From Vogesella sp. LIG4 (GTDB lineage: Bacteria > Pseudomonadota > Gammaproteobacteria > Burkholderiales > Chromobacteriaceae): a stretch of DNA of 64,000 nt. Shown piece after piece: positions 10,292 to 19,756 of this stretch. A model generated the notes under the pieces. The model was given only the letters and a program-made list of their open reading frames with translations. It was not told where the DNA came from and made no database searches. The translations under genes were made by a program, and so were the position numbers. The DNA is taken from assembly GCF_900090205.1 (NCBI RefSeq), contig NZ_LT607802.1:2346554-2410553 (forward strand), in the 5' to 3' direction. Each line of letters begins with the position of its first letter. The first letter of the stretch is position 1.

Positions 10292-11638
10292 ATGAGCCTG
10301 ATACCGCTGCTTCCCGATGCCGAGCGCCATGCGCCTTTTGCCTATCGCCATGGCGAGCTGATCGACCGCGACACCTTCCACGCCCAGGTACTGACCCTGG
10401 CTGCCGCATTGCCGGAAGGGCAGCGGGTGATGAACCTGTGTGCCGACCGCTACTGGTTCGCGGTGGCGCTGTTTGCCGCCATCGCCCGCAATATGCTCAC
10501 CGTGCTGCCCAATTCCGCCGCGCCGGAGCATATCGCCATGGTGGCTGCAGAGCAGCCCGGCGTGCTGGTGCTGGGCGACCAGGCCGACAGCCCGGTGAGC
10601 GGGCTGCCGTATTTCCGCGTGGACGTGCCGGCGCCGGCCTTGCGGCCAACCTTGAACGGGATGCCGCTGATCGCCTTCGACCAGCGCATCGCCTGCATGT
10701 ATACCTCCGGCTCCACCGGCACGCCGATGCCGCATTTCAAGACCTTCGGCCGCCTGCGGCTGGCGATCCTGGCTGGCGCGGAACGGGTGTGGGCGGTGGC
10801 CGGTGCGCCGTGCTCGGTGGTGGGCACGGTGCCGATCCGCCACATGTACGGGCTGGAGTCCAGCGTGCTGCTGCCGATTCTGGCTGGCGGGCGCATGTCG
10901 TCGCAGATTCCGTTCTTCCCGGCCGACATCGCCGCCAGCCTGGCGGAAATGCCGGCGCCGCGGCTGCTGGTGATCACGCCCTTCCACCTGCGCAAGCTGC
11001 TGGAGGCGAACATCGCGCTGCCGGACATCGCGGTGATCCTGTCGGCTACCGCACCGCTGTCCGCCGAGTTGGCCGCACAGGCGCGCCAGCAGCTGGGCTG
11101 CCCGGTGCTGGAAATCTACGGCTCCACCGAAACCGGCCAGGTCGCCACCCGCGAAACCGACCGTGACAGCACCTGGCATACCCTGCAGGGCATCACGCTG
11201 GAGCTGCGCGACGACGAATTCTGGGCGGTGGGCGAGGTGTATGAGACACCGCAGATGCTCAACGATATGGTGGAGCTGTTCAGCCCGAGCCTGTTCCGGC
11301 TGGTGGATCGCAAGGCCAATATGATCAATGTGGCCGGCAAGCGCAGCTCGCTGTCCTTCCTCAACGCCACGCTCACCAGCCTGCCCGGCGTGGTGGACGG
11401 CGTGTTCTGCGTGCCGGAGCGCAACACTAGCGGCGAGGTGGAGCGCCTGGCCGCCTTCGTGGTGGCGCCGGGGCTGGACCGCGCCGCCATCCTGGCCGGC
11501 CTGCGCCAGTATGTCGATTCGGTGTTCCTGCCGCGCCACGTGGTGTTCATCGACAGCCTGCCGCGCGACGGCAACGGCAAGGTTCTGGCGCGCAGCCTGC
11601 AGGAACTGATCGCCCAACATCTACCAAAGCGGGGCTGA
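10292..11638 (+). CDS. AMP-dependent acyl/aryl-ACP ligase (ApeH-like)
   Basis: 448-aa adenylate-forming enzyme. The phosphate-binding loop MYTSGSTGTPMP is near residue 136 and the EIYGSTETGQ motif near residue 275; RLVDRKANMINVAGKR is the hinge region and GNGKVL near the C-terminus holds the conserved catalytic Lys. In aryl polyene clusters this enzyme activates the hydroxybenzoate starter and loads it on an acyl carrier protein. It is followed 2 bp later by the FabZ-like dehydratase gene. Two copies of GTTGGCCGCA lie inside. Confidence 0.9.
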   Translation: MSLIPLLPDAERHAPFAYRHGELIDRDTFHAQVLTLAAALPEGQRVMNLCADRYWFAVALFAAIARNMLTVLPNSAAPEHIAMVAAEQPGVLVLGDQADSPVSGLPYFRVDVPAPALRPTLNGMPLIAFDQRIACMYTSGSTGTPMPHFKTFGRLRLAILAGAERVWAVAGAPCSVVGTVPIRHMYGLESSVLLPILAGGRMSSQIPFFPADIAASLAEMPAPRLLVITPFHLRKLLEANIALPDIAVILSATAPLSAELAAQARQQLGCPVLEIYGSTETGQVATRETDRDSTWHTLQGITLELRDDEFWAVGEVYETPQMLNDMVELFSPSLFRLVDRKANMINVAGKRSSLSFLNATLTSLPGVVDGVFCVPERNTSGEVERLAAFVVAPGLDRAAILAGLRQYVDSVFLPRHVVFIDSLPRDGNGKVLARSLQELIAQHLPKRG

Positions 11639-11640
11639 AC

Positions 11641-11940
11641 ATGATGCGCCTTCCTTTGCCTATCGCCAGCGATCACCCGGCCTATGCCGGCCACTTTCCC
11701 GGCCGCCCGGTGCTGCCGGGCGTGGTGTTGCTGGATCACGCCATGCTCACTATCGAAGCGGCCAGCGGGCAGCAACTGGCCGGCCTCTTGGTAGCCAAGT
11801 TTCACAGCCCGGTCAGCCCGGGGCAGCTGCTGTGGCTGGAGTTCCGTCTGGACCCGGCGGCAGTGGCGTTCACCATTTTTCATGAACAGCGCAAAGTGGC
11901 GGACGGCAAGTTTGCCGTGGCCGAAGGGCGGGCCGGGTGA
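11641..11940 (+). CDS. Hotdog-fold 3-hydroxyacyl-ACP dehydratase (ApeI-like)
   Basis: 99-aa single hotdog domain with the FabZ/FabA-type active-site segment AGHFPGRPVLPGVVLLD, where His is catalytic. It is short compared with FabZ (about 145 aa), as is usual for the ApeI-type dehydratase, which works as a heterodimer with the ApeP-type hotdog protein (here the product of 19290-19754). It removes water after each ketoreduction to give the conjugated chain. The downstream gene begins with a GTG that overlaps the stop codon. Confidence 0.88.
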   Translation: MMRLPLPIASDHPAYAGHFPGRPVLPGVVLLDHAMLTIEAASGQQLAGLLVAKFHSPVSPGQLLWLEFRLDPAAVAFTIFHEQRKVADGKFAVAEGRAG

Positions 11941-12851
11941 GTCAGCCCGACGCTTCCAGCGCCCCGGAGTGGATGCAGCAGCGTGAACGCGGCAGCCGCT
12001 TCTGGCTGCGCGTCATGTCCACGCTGTCCTGCCTGCTGGGGCGGCGCTGCTCGCGGCTGGTGCTGTACGGCATTGCCGCCTATTTCCTGTTGTTTGGCGG
12101 CCGGGCGAGCGCTGCATCGCGCGCCTACCTGACGCGCTGCCTGGGCCGCGCACCAGGCTGGGGCGAGCGCTACCGCCATGTGCTTGGCTTCGCCAGCACC
12201 ATTCACGACCGCGTCTACCTGCTGCGCGACCGTTTCGACGATTTCAGCATCGAGTTGTCCGGCACAGAGCAGCTGCACGCCTACTGCGACCGCGGCCAGG
12301 GCGCCTTGCTGTTCGGCGCTCACCTTGGCAGCTTCGAAGTGCTGCGCAGCATGGCGCGTCATCGCCCAGGGCTGCAGATCAGCATGGCGATGTACCCGGA
12401 GAACGCGCGCCAGATCAACCAGGCGCTGCAGGCCATCAACCCGCGCGCGCAGCAGGACATCATCGCGCTGGGCACGCTGGACGCCATGCTGAACGTGCAC
12501 AACCGGCTGGAAGCGGGCGCGCTGGTGGGCATTCTGGCCGACCGTGCCTCCGGGCCGGACCAATACCTGAGCCGCCCGCTGCTGGGGGCGCCGGCGCGCT
12601 TTCCCAGCGGCCCGTTCCGCATGGCGGCGATGCTCAGGCAGCCGGTGTTCTTCATGGCCGGCATCTACCTGGGCGGCAACCGCTACCGGGTGCATTTCGA
12701 GCTTTTGGACGATTTTTCCGCTGCCGGGCACCTGCCACGGGAACAACGGTTGGCCGCATTACTCGACAGCTATGTGGCGGCGCTGGAGCGGCACTGCCGC
12801 GCCTACCCGTTCAACTGGTTCAACTTTTACGACTTTTGGGATGAAAGCTAG
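11937..12851 (+). CDS. LpxL/HtrB-like lipid acyltransferase
   Basis: 304-aa protein of the lysophospholipid/lipid A acyltransferase superfamily. The conserved H-x4-E motif is in GAHLGSFEVL (about residue 127), and an N-terminal hydrophobic region is present. Aryl polyene clusters usually carry one such enzyme, thought to acylate the lipid anchor that holds the pigment in the outer membrane. The start is GTG at 11937, overlapping the previous stop by 4 bp. The family call is firm; the substrate is inferred. Confidence 0.85.
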   Translation: MSQPDASSAPEWMQQRERGSRFWLRVMSTLSCLLGRRCSRLVLYGIAAYFLLFGGRASAASRAYLTRCLGRAPGWGERYRHVLGFASTIHDRVYLLRDRFDDFSIELSGTEQLHAYCDRGQGALLFGAHLGSFEVLRSMARHRPGLQISMAMYPENARQINQALQAINPRAQQDIIALGTLDAMLNVHNRLEAGALVGILADRASGPDQYLSRPLLGAPARFPSGPFRMAAMLRQPVFFMAGIYLGGNRYRVHFELLDDFSAAGHLPREQRLAALLDSYVAALERHCRAYPFNWFNFYDFWDES

Positions 12852-12858
12852 ACAGAGC

Positions 12859-13446
12859 ATGCGAGCACCTATCATGAGCAAGACCGTGGCCGCGCTGGCC
12901 GTATTGCTGGCAGCCGGCCTGTGCCAGGCCGCCGAACTGAGCGTGGCCGACCTGATGCAGATGCTGGGCCAGAAAAAATCCGGCACCGCCACCTTTGTCG
13001 AGAAAAAATACATCGCCATGCTCAAGCAGCCGCTGGAGTCTTCCGGCGAGCTGGCCTTTACCGCGCCGGACCGGCTGGAAAAGCGCACCCTCAAGCCCAA
13101 GGTGGAATCCGTGCTGCTGGAGGGCAACAAGCTGACGCTGGAGCGCAGCGACGGCCGCAAGATGACGGTGGCGCTGTCCGACCGCCCGGAAGTGGCGGCC
13201 TTTGTCGAAAGCATTCGCGCCACCCTGTCCGGTGACCGTAGCGGGCTGGAGCGCTTCTATACCCTGGCGCTGAGCGGCGGCAGCGAACAGTGGCAGCTGA
13301 ACCTCACCCCGATCCAGTCGCGCATGCAGAAGGTGATCAGCCAGATCCGCATCGCCGGCAACCAGGCGCAGGTGCGCAGCATCGAGTTCCTGCAGGCCGA
13401 CGGCGACCGCTCGGAAATGACCATTACCAGCACCAGCAGCAAATGA
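12859..13446 (+). CDS. LolA-like periplasmic carrier protein
   Basis: About 195-aa exported protein with a signal peptide ending near LAAGLCQA, followed by a LolA-like fold (SGELAFTAPDRLEKRTLKPKVES). It corresponds to the outer membrane lipoprotein carrier-like protein found next to the MMPL exporter in aryl polyene clusters and probably shuttles the finished lipid across the periplasm. Three in-frame ATGs are possible (12841, 12859, 12874); 12859 was chosen because it leaves a positively charged signal peptide start. It overlaps the next gene by 4 bp. Confidence 0.85.
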   Translation: MRAPIMSKTVAALAVLLAAGLCQAAELSVADLMQMLGQKKSGTATFVEKKYIAMLKQPLESSGELAFTAPDRLEKRTLKPKVESVLLEGNKLTLERSDGRKMTVALSDRPEVAAFVESIRATLSGDRSGLERFYTLALSGGSEQWQLNLTPIQSRMQKVISQIRIAGNQAQVRSIEFLQADGDRSEMTITSTSSK

Positions 13447-15791
13447 AGCCAGGCCGTTACAAACTGGCGCTGGTCGCCTGGCTGGCGCTGATGCTGGCCT
13501 CGGTGCTGGTGATCACCCAGACCCGCTTTGTGGCCGACCTGTCCGCCTTCATGCCCAAGGTGCCCAGCGCGCGGCAGCAGATGCTGATCGACCAGCTGCG
13601 TGACGGCGCCATCGCCCGCATCGTGCTGGTGGGCATCGAAGGCAGCGACGAGGCCGAGCGTGGCCGGCTGTCGCGGTTGCTGGTGAGCCAGTTGGCGCGC
13701 AACCCGCGTTTCACCTCGGTGCAGAACGGCGACAGCCAGACCCAGCAGCGCGACCAGCAGTATTTCTTTGCCAACCGTTACCTGCTGAGCCCGGCGGTGA
13801 CGGCGCAGCGCTTCAGTGCCGACGGCCTGCACGGCGCCATCCAGGACACGCTGGACGCCATGTCCGGCGATGCCGGCCTGGTGGTGAAGAAGATCCTGCC
13901 GCGCGACCCTACGGGGGAAACGCTGCAGATTCTCGACCAGTTCATCGGCGAGAGCCAGCCGCAGAGCAGCAACGACATCTGGGTATCGCGCGACGGCAAG
14001 CGCGCGGTGCTGCTGCTGCAGTTGGCCGAATCCGGCCTGAATACCGATGCCCAGGCGGCGGCGCTGGCCGATGTGCAGCACACCTTCGACCAGCTGCCGG
14101 CGCGCCATGCCGACACCCGGCTGGTGATGAGCGGCACCAGCGTGCTGTCGGTGGCCTCGCGCAACACCATCCAGCATGAGGTGGAGCGGCTGGCCACGCT
14201 GGGCACCGTGCTGGTGGTGGCGCTGCTGCTGCTGGTGTACCGCTCGCTGCCGCTGCTGCTGCTGGGGCTGATCCCGGTGCTGTCCGGCGCGCTGGTGGGC
14301 ATTGCCAGCGTCAGCCTGGGTTTCGGCCACGTGCACGGCCTCACGCTGGGCTTCGGCACCACGCTGATCGGCGAGGCGGTCGATTACTCCATCTACCTGT
14401 TCATCCAGCGTGCCGGCGGCAACGAGCCGCGCCACTTCTGGCGCACCATCCGCCTGGGCGTGCTCACCTCCATCACCGGCTTTGCCGCGCTGATGTGTTC
14501 CAGCTTCCCCGGCCTGTCGCAGCTGGGGCTGTATTCCATCAGCGGGCTGGTGACGGCAGCGCTGGTGACCCGCTATATCCTGCCGGGGCTGATGCCGGCG
14601 CGGCTGAATCTGCGTGACCTGAGCGGGCCGGGGCAGTGGCTGCAAAAGGCGCTGGATGGCCTGACGCGCCTGCGCTGGGTGCTGGCGGCAGCACTGTTGG
14701 CCGCAGTGGCGGTGCTGGTGCTGCACAAGCAGGACATCTGGAGCCGCCAGCTCAATGCGCTCAGCTCCATCTCCAAGCAGCAGAACCAGCTGGATGCCGA
14801 GCTGCGCGGTGATCTGGGCGGCAACGACATGCGCTACGTCGCCAGCTTCAGCGCGCCGGATCAGGAAAGCGCGCTGCAACTGGCCGAGCGCAGCCGGCAG
14901 GTGTTGCAGCAGCTGCAGCGCCAGGGCGTGATCGGCGGCTTCCATTCACCGGATGAGCTATTGCCCAGCCAGGCCAGCCAGCGTGCGCGCCAGGCGGCGC
15001 TGCCGGCGGCGGGCGAGGCGCAGCAGCGGCTGCAGCAGGCGCTGCAGGGCATGCCGCTGGCGGCCGAGCAGCTGCAGGGCTTCCTGGCCGACCTGGAACG
15101 CAGCCGCACCCAGCCGCTGCTGAGCCGGCAGAGCCTGCACGGCAGCGCCAGCAGCGTGCTGCTGGATTCCATGCTGATCAAGCGTGAGCACGGCTACCTG
15201 GTGCTGATGCCCTTGCGGCCAACGGGTGTGGGCGTGCAGGGCGACCAGATCGCGCTGGACAAGGTGCGCGCGGCGCTGGCTGCCCGGCAGCTGGGGCAGG
15301 TGACGGTGATCGACCTGCTGGAGGAAACCACCGCCATCTTCGACAGCTACACCCACGAGGCGCTGGTGTTCTCCTCGCTGGGCAGCCTGGCCATCCTGCT
15401 GCTGCTGGCGTTTACCTGCGGCTGGCGCCAGGCGGTGCGGGTTACCATTCCGCTGGGCTGCGCGGTGCTGTGCGTGGTGGCCATCTTCGACGCCAGCGGC
15501 ATCCAGCTGACCATCCTGCACCTGGTGGGGCTGCTGCTGGTGGTGGCCATCGGCTCCAACTACGCGCTGTTCTTTGCCAACAAGCAGCAGCTGGGCAGCG
15601 CGGCGGAGCAGCGCCAGGTGGAGGTATCGCTGGTGGTGGCCAACCTGGCCACAGTGACCAGCTTCGGCCTGCTGGGTACTTCCAGCGTGCCGGTGCTGTC
15701 CTTCATCGGCAGCACAGTGGCGATAGGCGCTTTGCTGGCGTTGGTGTTTTCCGCAATGATGGCGAGGATGCAGCCCAGTGCGCACCATTGA
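13443..15791 (+). CDS. MMPL/RND-family exporter
   Basis: 782-aa inner membrane exporter with a first membrane helix at the N-terminus, a large periplasmic domain, a five-helix block (about residues 240-420), a second helix and periplasmic domain, and a final helix block ending near the C-terminus. This is the two-fold RND/MMPL layout. A GEAVDYSIYLF segment in helix 4 resembles the MMPL proton-relay region. Such exporters sit beside a LolA-like protein in aryl polyene clusters and are thought to extract the lipid-linked polyene from the inner membrane. The ATG at 13443 overlaps the previous stop codon; coding extends past the start of the next gene by 14 bp. Confidence 0.9.
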   Translation: MKPGRYKLALVAWLALMLASVLVITQTRFVADLSAFMPKVPSARQQMLIDQLRDGAIARIVLVGIEGSDEAERGRLSRLLVSQLARNPRFTSVQNGDSQTQQRDQQYFFANRYLLSPAVTAQRFSADGLHGAIQDTLDAMSGDAGLVVKKILPRDPTGETLQILDQFIGESQPQSSNDIWVSRDGKRAVLLLQLAESGLNTDAQAAALADVQHTFDQLPARHADTRLVMSGTSVLSVASRNTIQHEVERLATLGTVLVVALLLLVYRSLPLLLLGLIPVLSGALVGIASVSLGFGHVHGLTLGFGTTLIGEAVDYSIYLFIQRAGGNEPRHFWRTIRLGVLTSITGFAALMCSSFPGLSQLGLYSISGLVTAALVTRYILPGLMPARLNLRDLSGPGQWLQKALDGLTRLRWVLAAALLAAVAVLVLHKQDIWSRQLNALSSISKQQNQLDAELRGDLGGNDMRYVASFSAPDQESALQLAERSRQVLQQLQRQGVIGGFHSPDELLPSQASQRARQAALPAAGEAQQRLQQALQGMPLAAEQLQGFLADLERSRTQPLLSRQSLHGSASSVLLDSMLIKREHGYLVLMPLRPTGVGVQGDQIALDKVRAALAARQLGQVTVIDLLEETTAIFDSYTHEALVFSSLGSLAILLLLAFTCGWRQAVRVTIPLGCAVLCVVAIFDASGIQLTILHLVGLLLVVAIGSNYALFFANKQQLGSAAEQRQVEVSLVVANLATVTSFGLLGTSSVPVLSFIGSTVAIGALLALVFSAMMARMQPSAHH

Positions 15792-16464
15792 CGATCGCTG
15801 GCAGCCGGCGCAGCGGGCGGACAGCCTGCTGGTGCTGCTGCCGCCGGCCAAGGCCACACTGGAAGACCTGATCGCACAGGGCATGGTGGCTGCGGTGCGG
15901 GAGCGCGGCCTGCCGCTGGATATCGTGCTGGCCGAGGTGGGGTACCAGCAGGTGATGGCCGGCACCGTGGCCAGCAGCCTGCAGCAGGCGGTGGTGCAGC
16001 CGGCGCTGGACGCCGGCTACCGCCACATCTGGCTGGCCGGCATCTCGCTGGGTGCCTTCAACGCGCTGCATTATGCTGCCTGTTACGCCGCGCTGTGCGG
16101 CCAACGTCTGGCGGGCATCAAGCTGCTGGCGCCGTACCCCGGCACCGCCGACATCCTGCAGGAAATCGGCGCCGCCGGCGGGCCGCAGGCCTGGGCGGCG
16201 GACCCGGCCACTTCCAGGCAGGACGAGCGCATCTGGTGGCACTGGCTGGCCGCTGGTGCCGGCGATTGCCCGGTGTGGCTGGGGCTGTCGGAACAGGATC
16301 GTTTTCTTGCCGGGCAGCAGTTGCTGGCCGGCCTGCTGCCGCCGCAACGGGTGCAGCGCACCGACGGTGAGCACAGCTGGCCGGCCTGGCTGCGGCTGTG
16401 GCAGCACTGGCTGGATCACGGCCCGCTGGCCGCGCCGGCATTTGCGGCAAAGGAGCAAGCATGA
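15778..16464 (+). CDS. Alpha/beta hydrolase
   Basis: 228-aa protein with an alpha/beta hydrolase pattern: nucleophile elbow GISLGAF (Ser near residue 87), an acidic residue in LSEQDRFL and a His in DGEHSWPAW near the C-terminus. No signal peptide is seen, so it is probably cytoplasmic. It is embedded in the operon (GTG start at 15778 overlapping the exporter gene by 14 bp, and the next ATG overlapping its own stop). It may release or edit acyl chains as a thioesterase, but the reaction is not shown by the sequence. Confidence 0.75.
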   Translation: MRTIDDRWQPAQRADSLLVLLPPAKATLEDLIAQGMVAAVRERGLPLDIVLAEVGYQQVMAGTVASSLQQAVVQPALDAGYRHIWLAGISLGAFNALHYAACYAALCGQRLAGIKLLAPYPGTADILQEIGAAGGPQAWAADPATSRQDERIWWHWLAAGAGDCPVWLGLSEQDRFLAGQQLLAGLLPPQRVQRTDGEHSWPAWLRLWQHWLDHGPLAAPAFAAKEQA

Positions 16465-17255
16465 AGCTGTCGCCGTTTCTCAAGCTGTGCATCGCCCTGC
16501 ATATAGTGGCGCTGCTGGCATGGTTGGCCGCACCGCAGTACTGGCCGTGGCTGCTGCTGGCGCTGTTCCTGTTGCACGGCGGCATCGCGCTGGCCGGCCT
16601 GCTGCCGCGCTGCGCGCTGCTGGGCAGCAATCTGACCCGGCTGCCGGATGCCGCCATCCGTCGCGGCGAAGTGGCCATCACCATCGACGACGGCCCGGAC
16701 CCGGCAGTCACCCCAGCGGTGCTGGACATGCTGCGCCAGTACCAGGTACCGGCCACCTTCTTCTGCATCGGCGAGCGCGCCCAGCGCCACCCGGAGCTGT
16801 GCCGCCAGGCGGTGGCGGAGGGGCACGATATAGAAAACCACGGCCAGCGCCACCGCAAGCACACCTCGCTGTTCGGCCCGGCCGGCTGGCGCGGCGAAGT
16901 GGGCGAGGGCCAGGCCACGCTGCAGGCGATTACTGGCCGGCTGCCGCGCTTCTACCGGCCCATCGCCGGGCTGCGCAACCCCTTCCTCGACCCGCTGTTG
17001 CAGCGCTCCGGGGTGTTTCTTGCGAGCTGGACCCGCCGCGGCTATGATACGCGCGCCTGCGACCCGGACACGGTGTACGCCCGGCTGGTGCGCAATCTGG
17101 CAGCGGGCGACATCCTGCTGCTGCACGATGGCAATGCCGCCCGCACCGCCGACGGCAAGCCGCTGATCCTGGCGGTGTTGCCGCGCCTGCTGGAAGAGTT
17201 GGCCGCACGCCGGCTCACACCGGTTACTCTGCGCCAGGCCTGCGAGCCTGACTGA
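16461..17255 (+). CDS. Polysaccharide deacetylase (NodB-like), membrane-anchored
   Basis: 264-aa protein with two N-terminal hydrophobic segments (residues 5-25 and 30-50) followed by a NodB homology domain. Metal-site motifs are TIDDGPD (catalytic Asp-Asp) and the ENHGQRHRKH segment, where the usual H-S/T-x3-H pair is seen as HGQRH. LLHDG near the end is the conserved His motif. It probably de-N-acetylates or deacylates a glycan, with the active domain next to the membrane. In this operon a sugar-bearing polyene lipid made by the cluster glycosyltransferase is a possible substrate; that is inference. It overlaps the previous gene by 4 bp. Confidence 0.85.
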   Translation: MKLSPFLKLCIALHIVALLAWLAAPQYWPWLLLALFLLHGGIALAGLLPRCALLGSNLTRLPDAAIRRGEVAITIDDGPDPAVTPAVLDMLRQYQVPATFFCIGERAQRHPELCRQAVAEGHDIENHGQRHRKHTSLFGPAGWRGEVGEGQATLQAITGRLPRFYRPIAGLRNPFLDPLLQRSGVFLASWTRRGYDTRACDPDTVYARLVRNLAAGDILLLHDGNAARTADGKPLILAVLPRLLEELAARRLTPVTLRQACEPD

Positions 17256-17308
17256 ATCGGCCATGCCGATCGCCTTTCGCCAACCCATGCTGATTTACTC
17301 CCCCGCTT

Positions 17309-18502
17309 ATGCAAGCTCTTCGACTTAGTGCCTATACCCTGACCAGCGCCCTGGGCGCCGGGCGGGACTCCCATCTCGACGCCCTGCGCCAGCAGCGCGG
17401 CGGCATCGTCAGAAAACACTGGGAAACCGTCGAATTCGAGGTCTGTGTGGGCGAGGTTGCCGGCCTGGACGAGGTCGCGCTGCGGCCGGATCTGGCGGCC
17501 TACGACTGCCGCAACAACCGTCTGGCGCAGCTGGGGCTGCAGCAGGACGGTTTCATCGCCAGCGTGGAGCAGGCGGTGGCGCGCTACGGCGCCGGCCGGG
17601 TGGGCGTGTTCCTCGGCTCCAGTACCTCCGGCATTCTCAGTTCGGAAGTGGCCTACCGCCAGCGCGACCCGGACAGCGGCGCGCTGCCGGCAGCGCACAG
17701 CTACCGCGAAACCCACAATGCCTACTCGGTGGCGGATTTCGTGCGCAGTTTCTTCGGCCTGGCCGGCCCGGCGGTGGTGGTATCCACCGCCTGTTCCTCC
17801 AGCGCCAAGGTGTTCGGCACCGCCGAGCGCATGATGGCTGCCGGGCTGATCGACGCCGCCATCGTCGGCGGCGTGGATACCCTGTGCCTCACCACCATCT
17901 ACGGCTTCTCCTCGCTGCAGCTGGTGTCGAGCAATCCGTGCCGCCCGTTCGACGGCGAGCGCGACGGTATCTCGGTGGGCGAGGGGGCGGCGTTCGCGCT
18001 GCTGGAGCGCGCCGGCCAGCCGCAGGCGGGCGACATCCTGCTCACCGGCGTGGGCGAGAGCAGCGACGCCTACCATATGTCCTCGCCGCACCCGGAAGGT
18101 CTGGGTGCCCGGGCTGCCATGGCGCAAGCCTTGCAGCAGGCCGGCCTCGCGCCGGCAGACATCGATTACATCAATCTGCACGGCACTGCCACGCCCAGCA
18201 ACGATGCGGCGGAAGGCGCCGCGGTGCTGGCGCTGTTCGGCGATGCCACGCCGTGCAGCTCCACCAAGGGCCATACCGGCCATACGCTGGGCGCCGCCGG
18301 CGGCATCGAGGCGCTGATCTGCGCGCTGGCACTGCAGCACGGCGTGATGCCGGGCGGGGTGGGCACGCAGCAGCTGGATGCCAGCCTGCAGTGCAATTAC
18401 CTGCTGAGCACGGTGGAGCGCCCCTTGCGCCACGTGTTGAGCAATTCTTTCGGTTTCGGTGGCAGCAACTGCAGTCTGGTTTTCTCGCGGGTGGGTGCAT
18501 GA
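17309..18502 (+). CDS. Beta-ketoacyl-ACP synthase (ApeO-like)
   Basis: 397-aa ketosynthase with the complete catalytic triad: Cys162 in VSTACSSSA, His291 in HGTATPSND and His325 in GHTLGAAGG. The C-terminal NSFGFGGSN motif is present. It extends the polyene chain with malonyl-ACP by decarboxylative condensation. The gene directly downstream overlaps by 4 bp and codes for the chain-length-factor partner, so the pair should form the KS:CLF heterodimer known from aryl polyene systems. No convincing ribosome binding site is seen for the ATG at 17309; the 53-bp gap from the previous gene is the largest within the second half of the operon. Confidence 0.93.
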   Translation: MQALRLSAYTLTSALGAGRDSHLDALRQQRGGIVRKHWETVEFEVCVGEVAGLDEVALRPDLAAYDCRNNRLAQLGLQQDGFIASVEQAVARYGAGRVGVFLGSSTSGILSSEVAYRQRDPDSGALPAAHSYRETHNAYSVADFVRSFFGLAGPAVVVSTACSSSAKVFGTAERMMAAGLIDAAIVGGVDTLCLTTIYGFSSLQLVSSNPCRPFDGERDGISVGEGAAFALLERAGQPQAGDILLTGVGESSDAYHMSSPHPEGLGARAAMAQALQQAGLAPADIDYINLHGTATPSNDAAEGAAVLALFGDATPCSSTKGHTGHTLGAAGGIEALICALALQHGVMPGGVGTQQLDASLQCNYLLSTVERPLRHVLSNSFGFGGSNCSLVFSRVGA

Positions 18503-19293
18503 CTACGGCAACGATTTATCTTGAGGGCCTGAGCCTGCTCGGCCCGGGCATGAACGACTGGACCGAGGCCGCGCCGCGGCTGTTGGGGCAGGCGCCCTAC
18601 CAGGCCGAGGACGTGCGCCTGGCGCCGCCGGCCATCCTGCCTTCCACCGAGCGCCGCCGTGCCGGTACCGCGGTAAAGCTGTCGATGGCACTGGGGTTGG
18701 CCGCAGTGGAAGCTGCCGGCGCCGATGCCGCCAGCCTGCCCAATGTGTTCAGCTCCACCGGCGGCGACTGCGACAACTGCCACAACCTGCTGGAAGTGCT
18801 GGCCTCGGACGAGCGCATGATCTCGCCCACCCGCTTCCACAACTCGGTGCACAACGCGCCGGCCGGCTACTGGGGTATCGCCACCGGCTGCACCGAGGCC
18901 TCCACCAGCCTGTGCGCCTACGATGCGACCTTCGGCGCCGGCCTGCTGGAAACCATTACCCAGGCGCACAGCGCCGGCAAGCCCTGCCTGCTGATCGCCT
19001 TCGATACCGCCTACCCGGAACCGCTGTACGCGCAGCGGCCGATTCCCTACCCGATGGGCGTAGCTATGGTACTGAGCCCGCTGCGCAGCGCCGCGAGCCA
19101 GGCCGAGCTGCGCGTGAGCTTCAGCAGCGAGCCGGCCAGCCGCATGGACGACGCGCAGCTGGAAGAGCTGCGCCAGCGCATTCCCGCTGCGCGCAGCCTG
19201 CCGCTGCTGCAGCTGCTGGCCAGCGGCCAGCCGGGGCGGGTGGTGATCGACTACCTGGACGACTGCCGCCTGGCCATCGAGGTGGCGGCATGA
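18499..19293 (+). CDS. Ketosynthase chain-length factor (ApeC-like)
   Basis: 264-aa shortened ketosynthase-like protein. It lines up with the N-terminal part of ketosynthases and lacks the two C-terminal His motifs (no HGT and no GHTLGA), so it cannot condense on its own. A Cys is present at the nucleophile position region (TGCTEAST). It belongs to the beta-ketoacyl synthase chain length factor family and should pair with the product of 17309-18502 to set chain length. The start ATG overlaps the ketosynthase stop; the stop overlaps the next ATG. Confidence 0.87.
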   Translation: MTTATIYLEGLSLLGPGMNDWTEAAPRLLGQAPYQAEDVRLAPPAILPSTERRRAGTAVKLSMALGLAAVEAAGADAASLPNVFSSTGGDCDNCHNLLEVLASDERMISPTRFHNSVHNAPAGYWGIATGCTEASTSLCAYDATFGAGLLETITQAHSAGKPCLLIAFDTAYPEPLYAQRPIPYPMGVAMVLSPLRSAASQAELRVSFSSEPASRMDDAQLEELRQRIPAARSLPLLQLLASGQPGRVVIDYLDDCRLAIEVAA

Positions 19294-19754
19294 TGGACCC
19301 GGTGATGGATCAGGCCTGGATTGCCGCGCGCATTCCGCACCAGGGCAGCATGTGTTTGCTGTCGGCAGTGGAAAGCTGGAACGAAGACGACATCGTCTGC
19401 CTGGCCGACAGCCACCTGCGGGCGGACAACCCGCTGCGCGCCGCCGGCCGCCTGGGCGTGGCCAACGCCATCGAGTACGCCGCGCAGGCCATGGCGGTGC
19501 ATGGTGCGCTGCTGGCCGGCGATGCCGCACCGGCGCGCGCCGGCTACCTCACCAGCGTGCGTGAGCTGAGCTGGCATTGCCGCCGGCTGGACCAGTTGGC
19601 CGCACCGCTGCGCATCCAGGCGCAGCGCCTGTCCGGCAGCCCGGTAAACGCCATGTATCGCTTTTCCCTGCATGCCGGCGACAGCCTGCTGGTCAGCGGC
19701 CGCCTGGGCGTGGTGCTGGATGCCGACGCGCTTGCCGGCAAATCAACCTCTTGA
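19290..19754 (+). CDS. Hotdog-fold dehydratase (ApeP-like)
   Basis: 154-aa hotdog protein with the motif RIPHQGSMCLL near residue 17, typical of the ApeP-type 3-hydroxyacyl-ACP dehydratase in which this His is catalytic. It is expected to pair with the small FabZ-like protein of 11641-11940. The ATG at 19290 overlaps the stop of the chain-length factor gene. The ketoreductase follows 2 bp after its stop, in keeping with ketoreduction and dehydration as consecutive steps. Confidence 0.85.
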   Translation: MMDPVMDQAWIAARIPHQGSMCLLSAVESWNEDDIVCLADSHLRADNPLRAAGRLGVANAIEYAAQAMAVHGALLAGDAAPARAGYLTSVRELSWHCRRLDQLAAPLRIQAQRLSGSPVNAMYRFSLHAGDSLLVSGRLGVVLDADALAGKSTS

Positions 19755-19756
19755 GT

